A stretch of DNA of 64,000 nt from Cyclobacteriaceae bacterium (GCA_027533395.1 JAPZUF010000001.1:1-64000); one strand, 5' to 3'; numbered from the stretch's first letter, positions 44,440 through 54,872 are shown. Program-made: numbers and translations. The notes: generated by a model from the sequence alone, not told the origin.

Positions 44440-45224
44440 ATATAGAAGCATACATATCGTCAGGAATTTTGGAAGCTTACGCCAGCGGTTTGCTTAATGC
44501 TGCTGAACGCGAAGAAGTAGAGCGTATGTTGGTTCTATATCCAATCTTACAAGAAGAATTAGCTAAGATAGAAGAAACACAAATTTGGTTTTTACAACAA
44601 GTAGCCATTCAACCGGACGAATCTGTTAAAAATGCAATCCTTGACCAAACAAAAAGAAGCATTCAAGCGAAGTCAACTATAAAATCTGCTCAACCTTATT
44701 TTTGGGCAGTAGCAGCATCTATTTCTATTGCATTGATCTCTTCGTTACTGTCTGTTTATTTTTATTTTAAATGGCAAGGCTCGGAGAAAAGTTTAGCCAA
44801 ACTAATCGCTCAGAACCAACAACTCGCACAAGATTATACCATCGTTAATCAGAAAATTGATCAATTGGAAAATGATTTATCTGTTTTGTATAACCCCAAC
44901 ACTGAACGTATTATTTTAACGGGCACACCGAACGCTCCCGATGCGCAGGCTTCTGTATTTTGGAATAAAGAAAAAGAAGAAATCTATTTACAGTTACAAA
45001 ATCTACAAGCCATAGCGCAAGATCAGCAATTTCAGTTATGGGCCATTATTGATGGCCAACCTGTAGATGCCGGAGTTTTTGATTTTTCTAAGGATGCCTT
45101 GCTTAAAATGAAGCCTTTGCCGGGCAACATCAGCACCTTTGCTATTACCATCGAACCACGAGGAGGCAAGCCTTCGCCTACTTTAGAAACCATGCAAGCC
45201 GCAGGAAATACCGCTAAATCCTGA
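44436..45224 (+). CDS. Anti-sigma factor (RskA-like)
   Basis: A 262-residue membrane anti-sigma factor. The N-terminal helical domain (NIEAYISSGILEAYASGLLNAAEREEV, in part: YISSGILEAYASGLL) binds the sigma factor; one transmembrane helix (FWAVAASISIALISSLLSVYF) is followed by a coiled coil (NQKIDQLENDLSVLYN) and an RskA-type periplasmic domain (PDAQASVFWNKEKEEIYLQL, then FQLWAIIDGQPVDAGVFD). TTG start overlapping the sigma TGA stop; TTGA overlap indicates translational coupling. Confidence 0.87.
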   Translation: MNIEAYISSGILEAYASGLLNAAEREEVERMLVLYPILQEELAKIEETQIWFLQQVAIQPDESVKNAILDQTKRSIQAKSTIKSAQPYFWAVAASISIALISSLLSVYFYFKWQGSEKSLAKLIAQNQQLAQDYTIVNQKIDQLENDLSVLYNPNTERIILTGTPNAPDAQASVFWNKEKEEIYLQLQNLQAIAQDQQFQLWAIIDGQPVDAGVFDFSKDALLKMKPLPGNISTFAITIEPRGGKPSPTLETMQAAGNTAKS

Positions 45225-45322
45225 TTTTTTTATCATTCTGTAAGATTATTCCTTTGATTCTGTCGAATCTGTCTATCATGTTGGGCATCATTTTGGTAAT
45301 TTAGCCTGATAAATTTTTGGGT

Positions 45323-48300
45323 ATGAGAATCCTCTTTTTAATCTGTTTTCTTTCCAGTTTGTTTGGCTTCGCACAAAAGCAAGATTCCCTTTTTCAAGTT
45401 CAGTATCAAACCGGGTTAGAAAAGGCAGGCAGCAATAAACACAATGAAGCCATTACCATTTTTACTCAACTCATCAATTCTGGTTTTGGAAATAAGGAAG
45501 TGTTCTTAAAAAGAGGGGTTAGCTACTATTCAACCAAAGAATACGATAAGGCCAAAGCCGATTTTGACGAAGCCGTAAAAAACAGAATCAATAACGCTGA
45601 GTTATACGAATACCGTGGCAATACCCGCTACCAACTGAATGATGCAACCGGAGCTGCAGCAGACTTAGACAAAGCAGCAACAATGGGTTCGCTCCAATAC
45701 GAATCGTATGTTACATTAGGAAATGCAAAATTTAAATTAGAAAGCTATAAAGATGCTATTAACGCTTACGACCAAGCAGTAAAAATTGGAAAAGGAGATG
45801 CACTACTTTTTAACAACCGAGGTAAGGCAAAATATAGTTTAAAAGATGTACAAGGCGCAATTACAGATTTTAACCAGGCTATTGCATTCAAAGCCGACTA
45901 CGAGAAAGCCATCGAAAACAGAGGAAACGCTCATTTCGATTTACAACAGTGGAAAGAAGCTTCAGCAGATTTTGAAGTTTTGTTGAAGAATGGTAGAACC
46001 GACACAGAAATTTTGCAAAAAAATGGCAAAGCTTATTTCGAAGTAAAAAATTATGCTAACGCGATAAGCAATCTTACCAAAGTAGTTGGTAAAGGTGTAA
46101 AGGAGAGAGAAGTATTTACCATGTTGGGTGTAAGTCAGGCGGGTTTAAATCAATGTGATGAGGCGGTGAAATCTTTATCAGCAGCCATCAGCTTAGGCGA
46201 AACAAAGGGAGATGTTTTCTATTTACAAGGCAAATGTTTATACGAAACGAAAAATTATGCCGGTACTGTCGAGGCTTTAAGTCGTGCCGCCAATGCTGGC
46301 ATAAATAACGGTGAATTATATGCCATGCGTGGACTTGCTTACGTTCAAATCAAGAATAATGATTTGGCTTTACCTGATTTAGAAAAAGCAATCGCAGCCA
46401 ACATCAAGCAATACGAAATTTTTAAACAAACCGGAGACTTACAATTTTTAAAAGCTGATTATGCCAAAGCCGTTGAAAGATATCAACAAGCTATTGCACT
46501 ACAAGCTACCGATGCCATTGTTTTTAACAACAAGGGAAAGGCATTGGTGAATTTAAAAAATACGCAACAAGCCATTGCCGATTTCGATAAAGCCATCATT
46601 TTAAAACCTGATTATGAGAAAGCCATCGAAAACAGAGCTAACGCTTACTTCGAATTAAAAAATTACACACAGGCCATTCCCGACTTTGAGAAAGTATTAC
46701 AAGCAGGCAGAACGGATACAGAAATTTTACAAAACCTGGGTACTGCTTATTATGAAACAAAAAATTATACAAAGGCAAGTGAAACCTTGAATAAAGTAGT
46801 AGCAAAAGGAATTAAATCGAAAGAATTGTTTACCATGTTAGGTTTGGCGTTGTATCAGCAAAAAAATTATGCTGAAACTAGTAAAGCCTTACAAGCCGCA
46901 GTTTCTTTAGGCAATAGCAGTGCAGAAGTTTGGTCTCCATTGGCAGTAAGTCAGTTTCAAAATAAAGAATTAGCTGCCGCGATTGAATCTTCCAGTCGAG
47001 CTTTACAGAGCGATAATACTAACGCTGAGTTATACTTAATCAGAGGTTTGTCTTTGGCTTCAACCCAAAGCAGTGATAAAGCCATTGCAGATTTGGAAAA
47101 GGCCATTGCCGGTGGGATCAAAAATACAGAAGCATTTAAGATTGTTGGCGATGCGGCCTTTCAACAAAAGCAATACGAAAAAGCCATTGGTTATTACAAC
47201 CAAGCCATTACGCCAGAAACAAAAGACGCTGTTCTTTTCAACAATCGAGGAAAGGCGAAAGTAATGGCAGGACAAAAAACACAAGCTTTAGCAGACTATA
47301 ACACTGCCATCAATTTAAAACCTGATTACACCAAAGCTTTGGTCAATCGCGGCACTTTACAATTTGAATTGCAAGATTGGCTAGCAACAGTTACTGATTT
47401 AGAAAAAGCCAAAACAGCAGAACCTGATGCTTCTAACTTACAAGCTATGTTAGGTCTAGCCTACTATAATTTGAATAAAAAGGAATTGGCAAAACCTGCA
47501 CTTGAAAAAGCCGTAACTGCTAATCAGATACTGGATAACGTTTGGTTATATGTTGGTTTAATGCGCTTTGATGCCAAAGAATGGAAAACAGCTAGCGAAG
47601 CATTAACCCAAGCGGAAAAAGTCGGAGCCAACGCAATAGTTATCCAAGAAAAAAGAGGAAAGGCAAATTTTAATTCGAAAGATTTTACGAATGCAGTTGT
47701 TGATTTAGAAAAATACCTTGTCACTAAATCTGACGATTTATCAGCATGGGAAATGTTGGCTTTATCTTATACGAATTTGAAAAGGGAAAATGAGGCTTTT
47801 ACTGCATTAGAAAAATCCATTACATTAAACTCAACCAATAAAGAAATTCTTTTTGCCGGAGGTAATGCCCGATTCAAGAAAGATAATTTTAACGGAGCGA
47901 TTGAAGCGTACGATAAAGCCATTGTGAATGGCGCCAACGATGAAATCATTTATAACAACCGTGGCAAAGCCAAACTAAATGCAGGTTTGGCTAAGGAATC
48001 CATCAGTGATTTTGATAGATCCATCTCCTTGAGAAACGATTATTCCCAAGCATACAAAAACAGAGCTCTGGCTAATTATAGTTTATCGAATTTCCAACAG
48101 GCTGCTAATGACATGGCCATTGTGGTAAGTCGTGGACAAAGTGGTTTAGAAGAGTTCACGATTTTAGGTTTATCGAAATTTAAATTGAAAGATTTTAAAG
48201 GCGCAATAGAACCACTCACTAAAGCCATAGATGTAGGCAATGCTGATGCACAGGTTTATGCAGCCAGAGGAAATTGTTTATTCGAACAAAAAGCATTTGA

Positions 48301-49507
48301 TAAAGCGTTACCTGATTTTACCAAAGCAATCGAAAAAGGAGATAAGTCCGGAGAAACCTATTATAAAAGTGGTTCGACAAAATTTAATCTAAAAGAGTAT
48401 AGCGCAGCGTTGCCAGACCTAGATAAAGCCATTGCTAACGGTATTCAGGAGGCAAACGCATTCGATATGCGCGGTTTCTGCAAACTTGAAGCTAAGCGTT
48501 ATGAAGAAGCCCAACAAGATTTTACCAGCGCAATAGAAAAAGATAATAAGTTGGCTATAGCATATTTTCACAGAGGCGATGCTTACTTTTTGCAAAAGAA
48601 AACGGATGCAGCCCAAGCAGATTACACACAGGCGATAACATTAGGTTTAAAAGATGCGGTGTTGTTTAACAACAGAGGCAAAACGTATTACGAGCAACAA
48701 AAATATGCAGAAGCCATTAAAGATTACACCAGTGCTATTGCCATCAACGCACAATATGTAAAAGCCTTTTATAACCGAGGTGAAGCACAAATGAAACTAA
48801 ACGAATTTGCTGATGCCGCCAAAGATTATCGCATGGTAGAAAAGTTAGCGGAGAAGCCTGATGTAGAAATACAAAAGGCTTTGGCGGATGCTTATTTTCA
48901 AGCAAAAAATTATGTAGCCGCTCAAGATTATTTGGATAAACTAGTGGCTGCAGGCATTAAAGATAAAACAACACTTTTTAGAAGAGGCAGAACCCACATG
49001 GAACAAGGTTTATTTAAAGAAGCCATTGTTGATTTTGATGAAGCCAAAAAGGCAGGTGAAAATACTGTGGAATTATTTACTGAAAAGGCTAAAGCTTATT
49101 TAGAGTTAGACGACACCAAAGCTGCTATTATTGATTTAGGAAGCGCGATTAACCTCGATTCCAAAAATGTGAATTTATATTTTAACCGTGCATTGATAAA
49201 AGAAGAAATAGAGGATTACGAAGGCGCAGTGTTAGATTATAACAAAGTAATACAACTAAATCCAGACGATGACATTGCGTACTACAACAGAGCAAACTGT
49301 AAATCGAACATGGAAGATGTGGGCGCAGGTATTTCAGATTTAGATGAAGCTATTCGCATCAAACCGAAGGAAGCAGGATATTATAAACAAAGAGGTAATT
49401 TTTATTACCAAATGGAAGAGAAAACAAAAGCTTGCAATGATTGGAGAAAAGCGGTGGAGTTAGGCGATGCGAAGGCTAGGTTTTCTTTAGATAATTATTG
49501 TAAATAG
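45323..49507 (+). CDS. Giant exported TPR-repeat protein
   Basis: A 1394-residue protein with signal peptide RILFLICFLSSLFGFAQ and, after it, tetratricopeptide repeats along nearly the whole length, about 38 by eye. Many repeats carry NNRGKAK and TKAI/DKAI signatures (ALLFNNRGKAKYSLKDVQGA, GDAVLFNNRGK type). Several blocks of four to six repeats resemble each other strongly (for example the AIENRGNAHFDLQQW block and the later AIENRANAYFELKNY block), suggesting growth by internal duplication. It would form a long superhelix in the periplasm or on the surface. It follows the anti-sigma gene by 98 bases, perhaps the main target of the sigma factor. Confidence 0.88.
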   Translation: MRILFLICFLSSLFGFAQKQDSLFQVQYQTGLEKAGSNKHNEAITIFTQLINSGFGNKEVFLKRGVSYYSTKEYDKAKADFDEAVKNRINNAELYEYRGNTRYQLNDATGAAADLDKAATMGSLQYESYVTLGNAKFKLESYKDAINAYDQAVKIGKGDALLFNNRGKAKYSLKDVQGAITDFNQAIAFKADYEKAIENRGNAHFDLQQWKEASADFEVLLKNGRTDTEILQKNGKAYFEVKNYANAISNLTKVVGKGVKEREVFTMLGVSQAGLNQCDEAVKSLSAAISLGETKGDVFYLQGKCLYETKNYAGTVEALSRAANAGINNGELYAMRGLAYVQIKNNDLALPDLEKAIAANIKQYEIFKQTGDLQFLKADYAKAVERYQQAIALQATDAIVFNNKGKALVNLKNTQQAIADFDKAIILKPDYEKAIENRANAYFELKNYTQAIPDFEKVLQAGRTDTEILQNLGTAYYETKNYTKASETLNKVVAKGIKSKELFTMLGLALYQQKNYAETSKALQAAVSLGNSSAEVWSPLAVSQFQNKELAAAIESSSRALQSDNTNAELYLIRGLSLASTQSSDKAIADLEKAIAGGIKNTEAFKIVGDAAFQQKQYEKAIGYYNQAITPETKDAVLFNNRGKAKVMAGQKTQALADYNTAINLKPDYTKALVNRGTLQFELQDWLATVTDLEKAKTAEPDASNLQAMLGLAYYNLNKKELAKPALEKAVTANQILDNVWLYVGLMRFDAKEWKTASEALTQAEKVGANAIVIQEKRGKANFNSKDFTNAVVDLEKYLVTKSDDLSAWEMLALSYTNLKRENEAFTALEKSITLNSTNKEILFAGGNARFKKDNFNGAIEAYDKAIVNGANDEIIYNNRGKAKLNAGLAKESISDFDRSISLRNDYSQAYKNRALANYSLSNFQQAANDMAIVVSRGQSGLEEFTILGLSKFKLKDFKGAIEPLTKAIDVGNADAQVYAARGNCLFEQKAFDKALPDFTKAIEKGDKSGETYYKSGSTKFNLKEYSAALPDLDKAIANGIQEANAFDMRGFCKLEAKRYEEAQQDFTSAIEKDNKLAIAYFHRGDAYFLQKKTDAAQADYTQAITLGLKDAVLFNNRGKTYYEQQKYAEAIKDYTSAIAINAQYVKAFYNRGEAQMKLNEFADAAKDYRMVEKLAEKPDVEIQKALADAYFQAKNYVAAQDYLDKLVAAGIKDKTTLFRRGRTHMEQGLFKEAIVDFDEAKKAGENTVELFTEKAKAYLELDDTKAAIIDLGSAINLDSKNVNLYFNRALIKEEIEDYEGAVLDYNKVIQLNPDDDIAYYNRANCKSNMEDVGAGISDLDEAIRIKPKEAGYYKQRGNFYYQMEEKTKACNDWRKAVELGDAKARFSLDNYCK

Positions 49508-49548
49508 TTTGTTAATACGAAAAATGATGAAAATAATTTGTCGGAAAA

Positions 49549-50073
49549 CTAAACGCATGTTATTATAAACTCTCCAGACAAATTCTTGGCTAAAATTTCC
49601 TGATTGTGATTTAACTCAGATGAATAATCAATTGTTCTGATGTAAATATTTTTTTCCCAATTAAGTAATTTGGGACCTTTCCAATTCAAGACTTTATAAT
49701 AACTAATGTGTCCCCTATCATTAAATTGTTCTGTTTCAATTTTAGGAATGCCGAAATTAACCTTCAATGTATCTACTAATGATTCAAAATTCTTGAAATA
49801 ACCTTTTAGCGAAAAGAATAAATTTTCACCAGAATTAAAATCATCATAATCTACATAACACGTATGGATTGATGGTATTTCTTTTATCTCTACGTTCTGC
49901 CAAATAATTTTTTTTGATTTCATACGTTTATACAAACCTTTAACTTTTGTCCAACTTGTTTTTATGTGAATTGTTGGGTTAGCTATTTTTTCTATTGTTG
50001 ATAAAGGAGCACCCCATTTCAATAAATCAGATTCACTGTCTAGTTTCCAACCTTCAGGCAGCCAAGAAATCAT
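49549..50073 (-). CDS. Hypothetical protein
   Basis: A 174-residue protein with no signal peptide or membrane segment; not recognised. Starts ISWLPEGWKLDSESDLLKWG. It has no close neighbours on its strand. Confidence 0.5.
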   Translation of the reverse strand: MISWLPEGWKLDSESDLLKWGAPLSTIEKIANPTIHIKTSWTKVKGLYKRMKSKKIIWQNVEIKEIPSIHTCYVDYDDFNSGENLFFSLKGYFKNFESLVDTLKVNFGIPKIETEQFNDRGHISYYKVLNWKGPKLLNWEKNIYIRTIDYSSELNHNQEILAKNLSGEFIITCV

Positions 50074-50171
50074 AGTAGAAATTAGAATTTAAATTTCAAA
50101 CCTACCTTTTCTTTTCAAGGAATTATATCAATAAACGTCCAGCATATTGCTTTAAATGAATTATCTTTAAT

Positions 50172-50591
50172 ATGATAAAAAATATGCCTATAATCATGAA
50201 GTATCAATCAAAAATAGATAATAAGTTATTGCTTTTCATTTTTGGTGTATTAGTTACCAACTTAGTTTGGATGATTTATCTACAATCTGTTATTGGCATT
50301 ATTATCATTGCATTAACATCTGCTTTTATTATTCATGTTTTTGTAACTACTTATTATGTAATCACGAGTGATCATTTTTTGATTGTTAAATCCAGCTTTT
50401 TAATTAATAAGAAAATTTCAATTCAGGATATTACAAGTATTAAAGAGAGTAATAATATATTAAGTTCTCCTGCCTTGTCTTTCGACAGAATAGAAATCAA
50501 ATATAAAGATGGTAGCATTCTAGTATCACCAAGAGAAAAGGAAAAGTTTATACAAGAGTTGAAAGCAAGAAATGCTACTATTCTTTATTGA
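50172..50591 (+). CDS. Small membrane protein with PH-like domain
   Basis: A 139-residue protein: two transmembrane segments (LLFIFGVLVTNLVWMIYL and VIGIIIIALTSAFIIHVFV) followed by a bacterial PH-like domain (HFLIVKSSFLINKKISIQDI, then IEIKYKDGSILVSPREKEK). The PH-like pattern matches the bPH_6-type proteins common in this phylum. Function unknown; single gene. Confidence 0.7.
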   Translation: MIKNMPIIMKYQSKIDNKLLLFIFGVLVTNLVWMIYLQSVIGIIIIALTSAFIIHVFVTTYYVITSDHFLIVKSSFLINKKISIQDITSIKESNNILSSPALSFDRIEIKYKDGSILVSPREKEKFIQELKARNATILY

Positions 50592-50631
50592 TGTTACTTA
50601 AAATTATATTGGTTCAACTTTAATGAAAGAT

Positions 50632-51519
50632 TCAGTTTTCTTGTGGGGATGCATCGGTTAATTCAAACAATCGGATATCCGGTGTATGTAAATTAAACCA
50701 ACCTAAGCCACCTTTTACATTAGTAGGAAAGTTGATAGGTTCGCTAGCAAATTCTGAAAAACCAAAACGACTATCATTTCTTAATTTTAAATATTGATAA
50801 TAAGGTTCGCTGATATTAGTTAGGGATACTGCAATAGAATCGCCAGGTAAAAATTCCTGGAACAAAACGTTGAATGTTTCACTATATGTTTGACCATTAA
50901 ATTTTGTATCATCAAACAGTTTAGTGAAAATTCTCGGGTTAAGTAATGATGTTAACTCTTGTGTACTGGAATATCGCTGCACATTGATCATATAAAAATT
51001 TTCTTCCTCCGGATCATTCATGGTGTAGGTAATTCTTGCCAGAGAGTCGAATTCATTAAAAATGATATCAGCTTCTATATCATCAAAATTGATAAAGGAT
51101 AATTGTTTCGTAAATGCATTTACTTCCCCAAACTCAGGATTGCTTACAATTAGTTCGTAAACAACATTATCTTCAGTATTCAAATCTATTCCTCCATAGA
51201 ATCCATTTCCCAAACTAATCAAAGTGTCTCTTTCACTACCGTTGATAAATACAACGGTGGCATCTGTTATTGCTAATTGTTGTATGAGTTCTTCAGGTTC
51301 GGAATTTTCTCCTGCATCTAAGGCACCTAAACTTCTGCTTACAAAAACAACTAAGCCTTCATCCGGAATAAATTGTGATGATACAACAATCTTGGGCTCT
51401 AATGTAGGGATGCCTTTAACCGGTAAAGGTTCTGGAATGCATGACCAGAACAAAACGCTACATAAAGTGATTAGCGGTACGTAGATCGATAATGTTTTAT
51501 AATTAAAAACTGATGCCAT
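50632..51519 (-). CDS. DUF4249 domain lipoprotein
   Basis: A 295-residue lipoprotein (start 51519; lipobox SVLFWSC) of the DUF4249 family, which in Bacteroidota always accompanies a TonB-dependent receptor and probably acts with it on the cell surface. Typical marks are PKIVVSSQFIPDEGLVVFVS and ITDATVVFINGSER. It overlaps the receptor gene by 17 bases. Confidence 0.87.
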   Translation of the reverse strand: MASVFNYKTLSIYVPLITLCSVLFWSCIPEPLPVKGIPTLEPKIVVSSQFIPDEGLVVFVSRSLGALDAGENSEPEELIQQLAITDATVVFINGSERDTLISLGNGFYGGIDLNTEDNVVYELIVSNPEFGEVNAFTKQLSFINFDDIEADIIFNEFDSLARITYTMNDPEEENFYMINVQRYSSTQELTSLLNPRIFTKLFDDTKFNGQTYSETFNVLFQEFLPGDSIAVSLTNISEPYYQYLKLRNDSRFGFSEFASEPINFPTNVKGGLGWFNLHTPDIRLFELTDASPQEN

Positions 51520-53785
51520 AGCTAATGAAAGGTATTGTTCCAAATAAGCCCGGTTGTTCGTATCGATAAGAACCATTTTCGTTCGGTTCTATATTGATAC
51601 CAATGGGTGTTGCACGGTTGTAAACATTATAGACACCTATAAACCATTCAGATTTATATTTTCTTTTTGCTTTTGAAAATATTTTTAAACCGATATCTAA
51701 GCGATGTGTGTCGGCCAGTTTAACTGAGTTTACATCAGCATAAACTGGAATTAATTGAACTCCACCCAAATTTGGTGCAGGCACAGCATACTGCCCAATA
51801 ACAGGAGTAAATCTAGAACCTGAAATAAATTCAAACACACTGCTTAACGCTAATCTTTTCATTAATGAATAATTCAAAACGATTGAACCATTATGTCTTC
51901 TATCATACCGAGCTAAGAAAGGCTCGCCATTATTTAACGCTTCAAACTGTCTGGTAGATTTTGATAAAGTATAAGCAATCCAACCTGTTAGTTTGCCACT
52001 TTCTTTTTTAATCAATACTTCTAATCCATATGAATCTCCCTCGCCTTGAATCAACTGTTGCTCGAAATCTGTATTTAAAAATAGATTAGTTCCTTCTTTA
52101 TAACCTATCAATTGGTTCATTGATTTATAATAAGCTTCTGTACTGATATAAATGTTTTGCTTGGATATTTTTTTAATATAGGCTAACGTTATTTGATTAG
52201 CCGTTTGCGGTTTTACATTGGCTGTAACAGGATACCAAATGTCAGTAGGAAAAGCTACTGCAGCACTCGATACTCTGTGCAGATATTGCGACATGCGCGA
52301 GTAGCTTGCTTTAAGAGCAGAAGTTTTATTCAATTCATATTTTATAGCTAGGCGTGGTTCTGGATTAACATATAAAGTATTTTCAACATAAGCAGATGAT
52401 AATCTAAAACCAGCACTCCATTTCCATTTTTTTTTCCAGCTTCCATCAGCCTGAAAAAACAAACTATTCTCTAAACTATTTTGTCCTCGTGTAGAGGAAC
52501 TTTCTAGTAATTGAGAAATTTCACCTGATGTGCTAATCACGTTCGGACTAACTTGATGATGCGCCAACTCCCAACCCATGTTATAAGTTAATTCTTGACT
52601 GATGGTTTTGCTTACGTTAAACTTTGCTCCCCAGTCAGTAATATCTGAGTCTGTAAATAACCTACTATCTTCGAACTGGTTTCGTATGGCATAATTGAAT
52701 CGGGTGCGGTAAACGTTAAGCGTTGAGTTAGTTGTAGCGTTCCAATTTCTTTTCCAATTAAATGTTTGTGTGCTGTTAGCGATGGTAAAATCACTTGTAA
52801 AGCGAAAGTTACTAGAAGTGTCTCTGGCTTCTCTCACAAAATTTAATACATCTTCGCCACTGTAATGACCGATTTCAATTTGGTCTTTTTCAGTTGGTTT
52901 AAATAATAACTTAGCATTCACATCATAAAAGTAATAGGGTAATGACTCGCCTAAAGCTGAAACAACTTTATCGATATATGTTCTACGACCAGCAACCCAA
53001 AAACTGAGTTTATTTTTAAGTATAGGTTGTTGCACCATGATACGCGAAGCCAATAGCCCTACATTGGCTTGAACTTTTGTTTTATCTGTAAATGTAGAGC
53101 GTGTATTGATTTGCATGATGGAAGACAATCTACCACCAACATCTGCAGGAAATGCACCATTAATAGCTGTAACATCTTGCAAAATATCTGCATTGAAAAC
53201 GGAAAGAAAGCCAAACAAGTGGCCTGTATTATAAACAGGTGCACCATCCAGTAAAATCAAATTTTGATCGGCTGCACCACCACGCACAAATAAATCGGTT
53301 GTTCCTTCTACACCTTTTGAAACACCCGGCAATAATTGCAAAGTTTTTATTGGATCAGCTTCGCCACCAAGTACAGGAATGGAATTTATTTCTTTTGTAC
53401 TTAGCGTTAGTGTAGACGAACGCGTATTCTCAAGTTGATCAGATTGTAAATTACGCGTACCGGAAATTACAATTTCGTTAAGCTGTTCAAATTTTGATTC
53501 GAGAAAGAAATTAAGTATTGTGTCTTGTTTTACAACAACAGTTTCGCGAAGTGTTCTGTAACCCGTGTAAGTGATCATAAAGGTTTTTTTACCTTCTTTG
53601 GTTTGAAAAGTAAAGTTCCCGTTTCCACTAGTAATGGCAACCAATTCTTCCGGTAAAATTTGGACATGTGCACCCTCTAATGGCATACCAGTTTCGTCTT
53701 TAACGATGCCCAGAACGCGCAGTGGTTGTGCATATACCGGAGAGAGTATTAAAAAGTAAATCCCAAAGACAAACAGCTTGCCCAT
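51503..53785 (-). CDS. TonB-dependent receptor with CarboxypepD_reg domain
   Basis: A 760-residue outer-membrane receptor: signal peptide (LFVFGIYFLILSPVYAQ), CarboxypepD_reg-like Ig domain (RVLGIVKDETGMPLEGAHV), plug (IPVLGGEADPIKTLQLLPGV, then GTTDLFVRGGAADQNLILLDG) and a barrel ending GTIPFISYGISF. It is a plug-only receptor without a TonB box fixed at the start. Substrate unknown. It is encoded upstream of, and overlaps, its DUF4249 partner. Confidence 0.93.
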   Translation of the reverse strand: MGKLFVFGIYFLILSPVYAQPLRVLGIVKDETGMPLEGAHVQILPEELVAITSGNGNFTFQTKEGKKTFMITYTGYRTLRETVVVKQDTILNFFLESKFEQLNEIVISGTRNLQSDQLENTRSSTLTLSTKEINSIPVLGGEADPIKTLQLLPGVSKGVEGTTDLFVRGGAADQNLILLDGAPVYNTGHLFGFLSVFNADILQDVTAINGAFPADVGGRLSSIMQINTRSTFTDKTKVQANVGLLASRIMVQQPILKNKLSFWVAGRRTYIDKVVSALGESLPYYFYDVNAKLLFKPTEKDQIEIGHYSGEDVLNFVREARDTSSNFRFTSDFTIANSTQTFNWKRNWNATTNSTLNVYRTRFNYAIRNQFEDSRLFTDSDITDWGAKFNVSKTISQELTYNMGWELAHHQVSPNVISTSGEISQLLESSSTRGQNSLENSLFFQADGSWKKKWKWSAGFRLSSAYVENTLYVNPEPRLAIKYELNKTSALKASYSRMSQYLHRVSSAAVAFPTDIWYPVTANVKPQTANQITLAYIKKISKQNIYISTEAYYKSMNQLIGYKEGTNLFLNTDFEQQLIQGEGDSYGLEVLIKKESGKLTGWIAYTLSKSTRQFEALNNGEPFLARYDRRHNGSIVLNYSLMKRLALSSVFEFISGSRFTPVIGQYAVPAPNLGGVQLIPVYADVNSVKLADTHRLDIGLKIFSKAKRKYKSEWFIGVYNVYNRATPIGINIEPNENGSYRYEQPGLFGTIPFISYGISF

Positions 53786-53893
53786 ATTTATATAACCTAC
53801 AGCCAAAACGAAAGTTCTGGTAATTTATGATTTTATCTTATCTTTAAAATTAGAAACTAAGGTTTACCTGCCTTCTCAAGTTTTTACCTACCT

Positions 53894-54310
53894 ATGCAAA
53901 GCGAAAGCCCAACGCTATTATTTATTGATGATGAAGAATTATCGCTTTTTGTGAATGAACAAATTGCCTTGATCACTTATCCTAATGCGCGTATATTGAA
54001 AGCAAGATCAGTGGCAGAAGGTATTTCTATCTTAGAAAAAGAACTTGATATACTTACAGTCTTTGTTGATATAACAATGCCTGGTGAATCTGGCTTTGAT
54101 TTTTTGGATAAGGCATGTGTAGAAACCAGCCAGAAAAAGTTTTTTATGTTAACCTCCTCAATTGATAACCGCGACATTGAAAAATCTAAAGAGTTTAATT
54201 GTGTTGGCGCTTATTTTGTTAAGCCATTGTCTGGAAGAATTTTAAGGCTTGCTCTCGAGGAAAATAATTTACCATTTTTTATCGGGGACAATGCTAAGCT
54301 CACCGAGTAG
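53894..54310 (+). CDS. Orphan response-regulator receiver
   Basis: A 138-residue protein consisting of one CheY-like receiver: acidic pair D12-D13 (LFIDDEELS), phospho-acceptor D59 (VFVDITMPG), T87 and K110 (YFVKPLSG). No output domain. It could relay phosphate from any kinase; no kinase gene is nearby. Confidence 0.9.
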   Translation: MQSESPTLLFIDDEELSLFVNEQIALITYPNARILKARSVAEGISILEKELDILTVFVDITMPGESGFDFLDKACVETSQKKFFMLTSSIDNRDIEKSKEFNCVGAYFVKPLSGRILRLALEENNLPFFIGDNAKLTE

Positions 54311-54343
54311 AGCAAATTTCTATTCATACAATTCTTACTTCAA

Positions 54344-54757
54344 TTAGTTTTCTTCCGTAAATTTTTTAAAGTTGTTAAGGATAGCTTGCCAACCTTCTCT
54401 TTGCAGTTCAATTGAATTTTCAGTTTCAGGATCGAATTGGATGATGACTTCTGTCTTATCTTGCTTCGATATAAAATCGATGGTGGCATTTCTCCCATCA
54501 AATTGATAAGATAGTTTTTGTTGAGCTATTACTTCTGTATAAACTACCTCAAAGTCGAAACCAGAACTTCCATCTTTTGCTTCCATTCTGGCAATGTATT
54601 TTCCGCCAACCTTAAGGTCATTACTAGCCGTTGGGCAATGCCAACTTGGATCAGCAAAATTCCATTTTGTAATGCGCTCGGGCTTTGTGTAGTAATCCCA
54701 AACTTTATCTATAGGTGCGGCAACTATTGCTCTTACTAAGATTTTATTTTGTTGCAT
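54344..54757 (-). CDS. AHSA1-like SRPBCC protein
   Basis: A 137-residue cytosolic protein of the SRPBCC/AHSA1 group. ATG 54757 is preferred because the family begins with strand KILVRAIVAAPIDKVWDYYT; upstream in-frame residues are unlike it. Also seen: KWNFADPSWHCPTASNDLKVGG and LQREGWQAILNNFKKFTE, the C-terminal helix. Substrate unknown. Confidence 0.85.
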   Translation of the reverse strand: MQQNKILVRAIVAAPIDKVWDYYTKPERITKWNFADPSWHCPTASNDLKVGGKYIARMEAKDGSSGFDFEVVYTEVIAQQKLSYQFDGRNATIDFISKQDKTEVIIQFDPETENSIELQREGWQAILNNFKKFTEEN

Positions 54758-54872
54758 ATATAGAATTCGGTGAGTTTTTTTTCTGTTCGCTTGCAGCGAA
54801 CACAATTATACCACGTTAATGTATCAGAGGCAATTTGAATATTGGTAATTGTAAATTCAAATTAACTTGATT

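Noticed and set aside
28709-54310. Histidine kinase (28709) and orphan receiver (53894) as a cognate pair
   Set aside because: They are 24 kb apart with no shared operon or sequence mark that links them.
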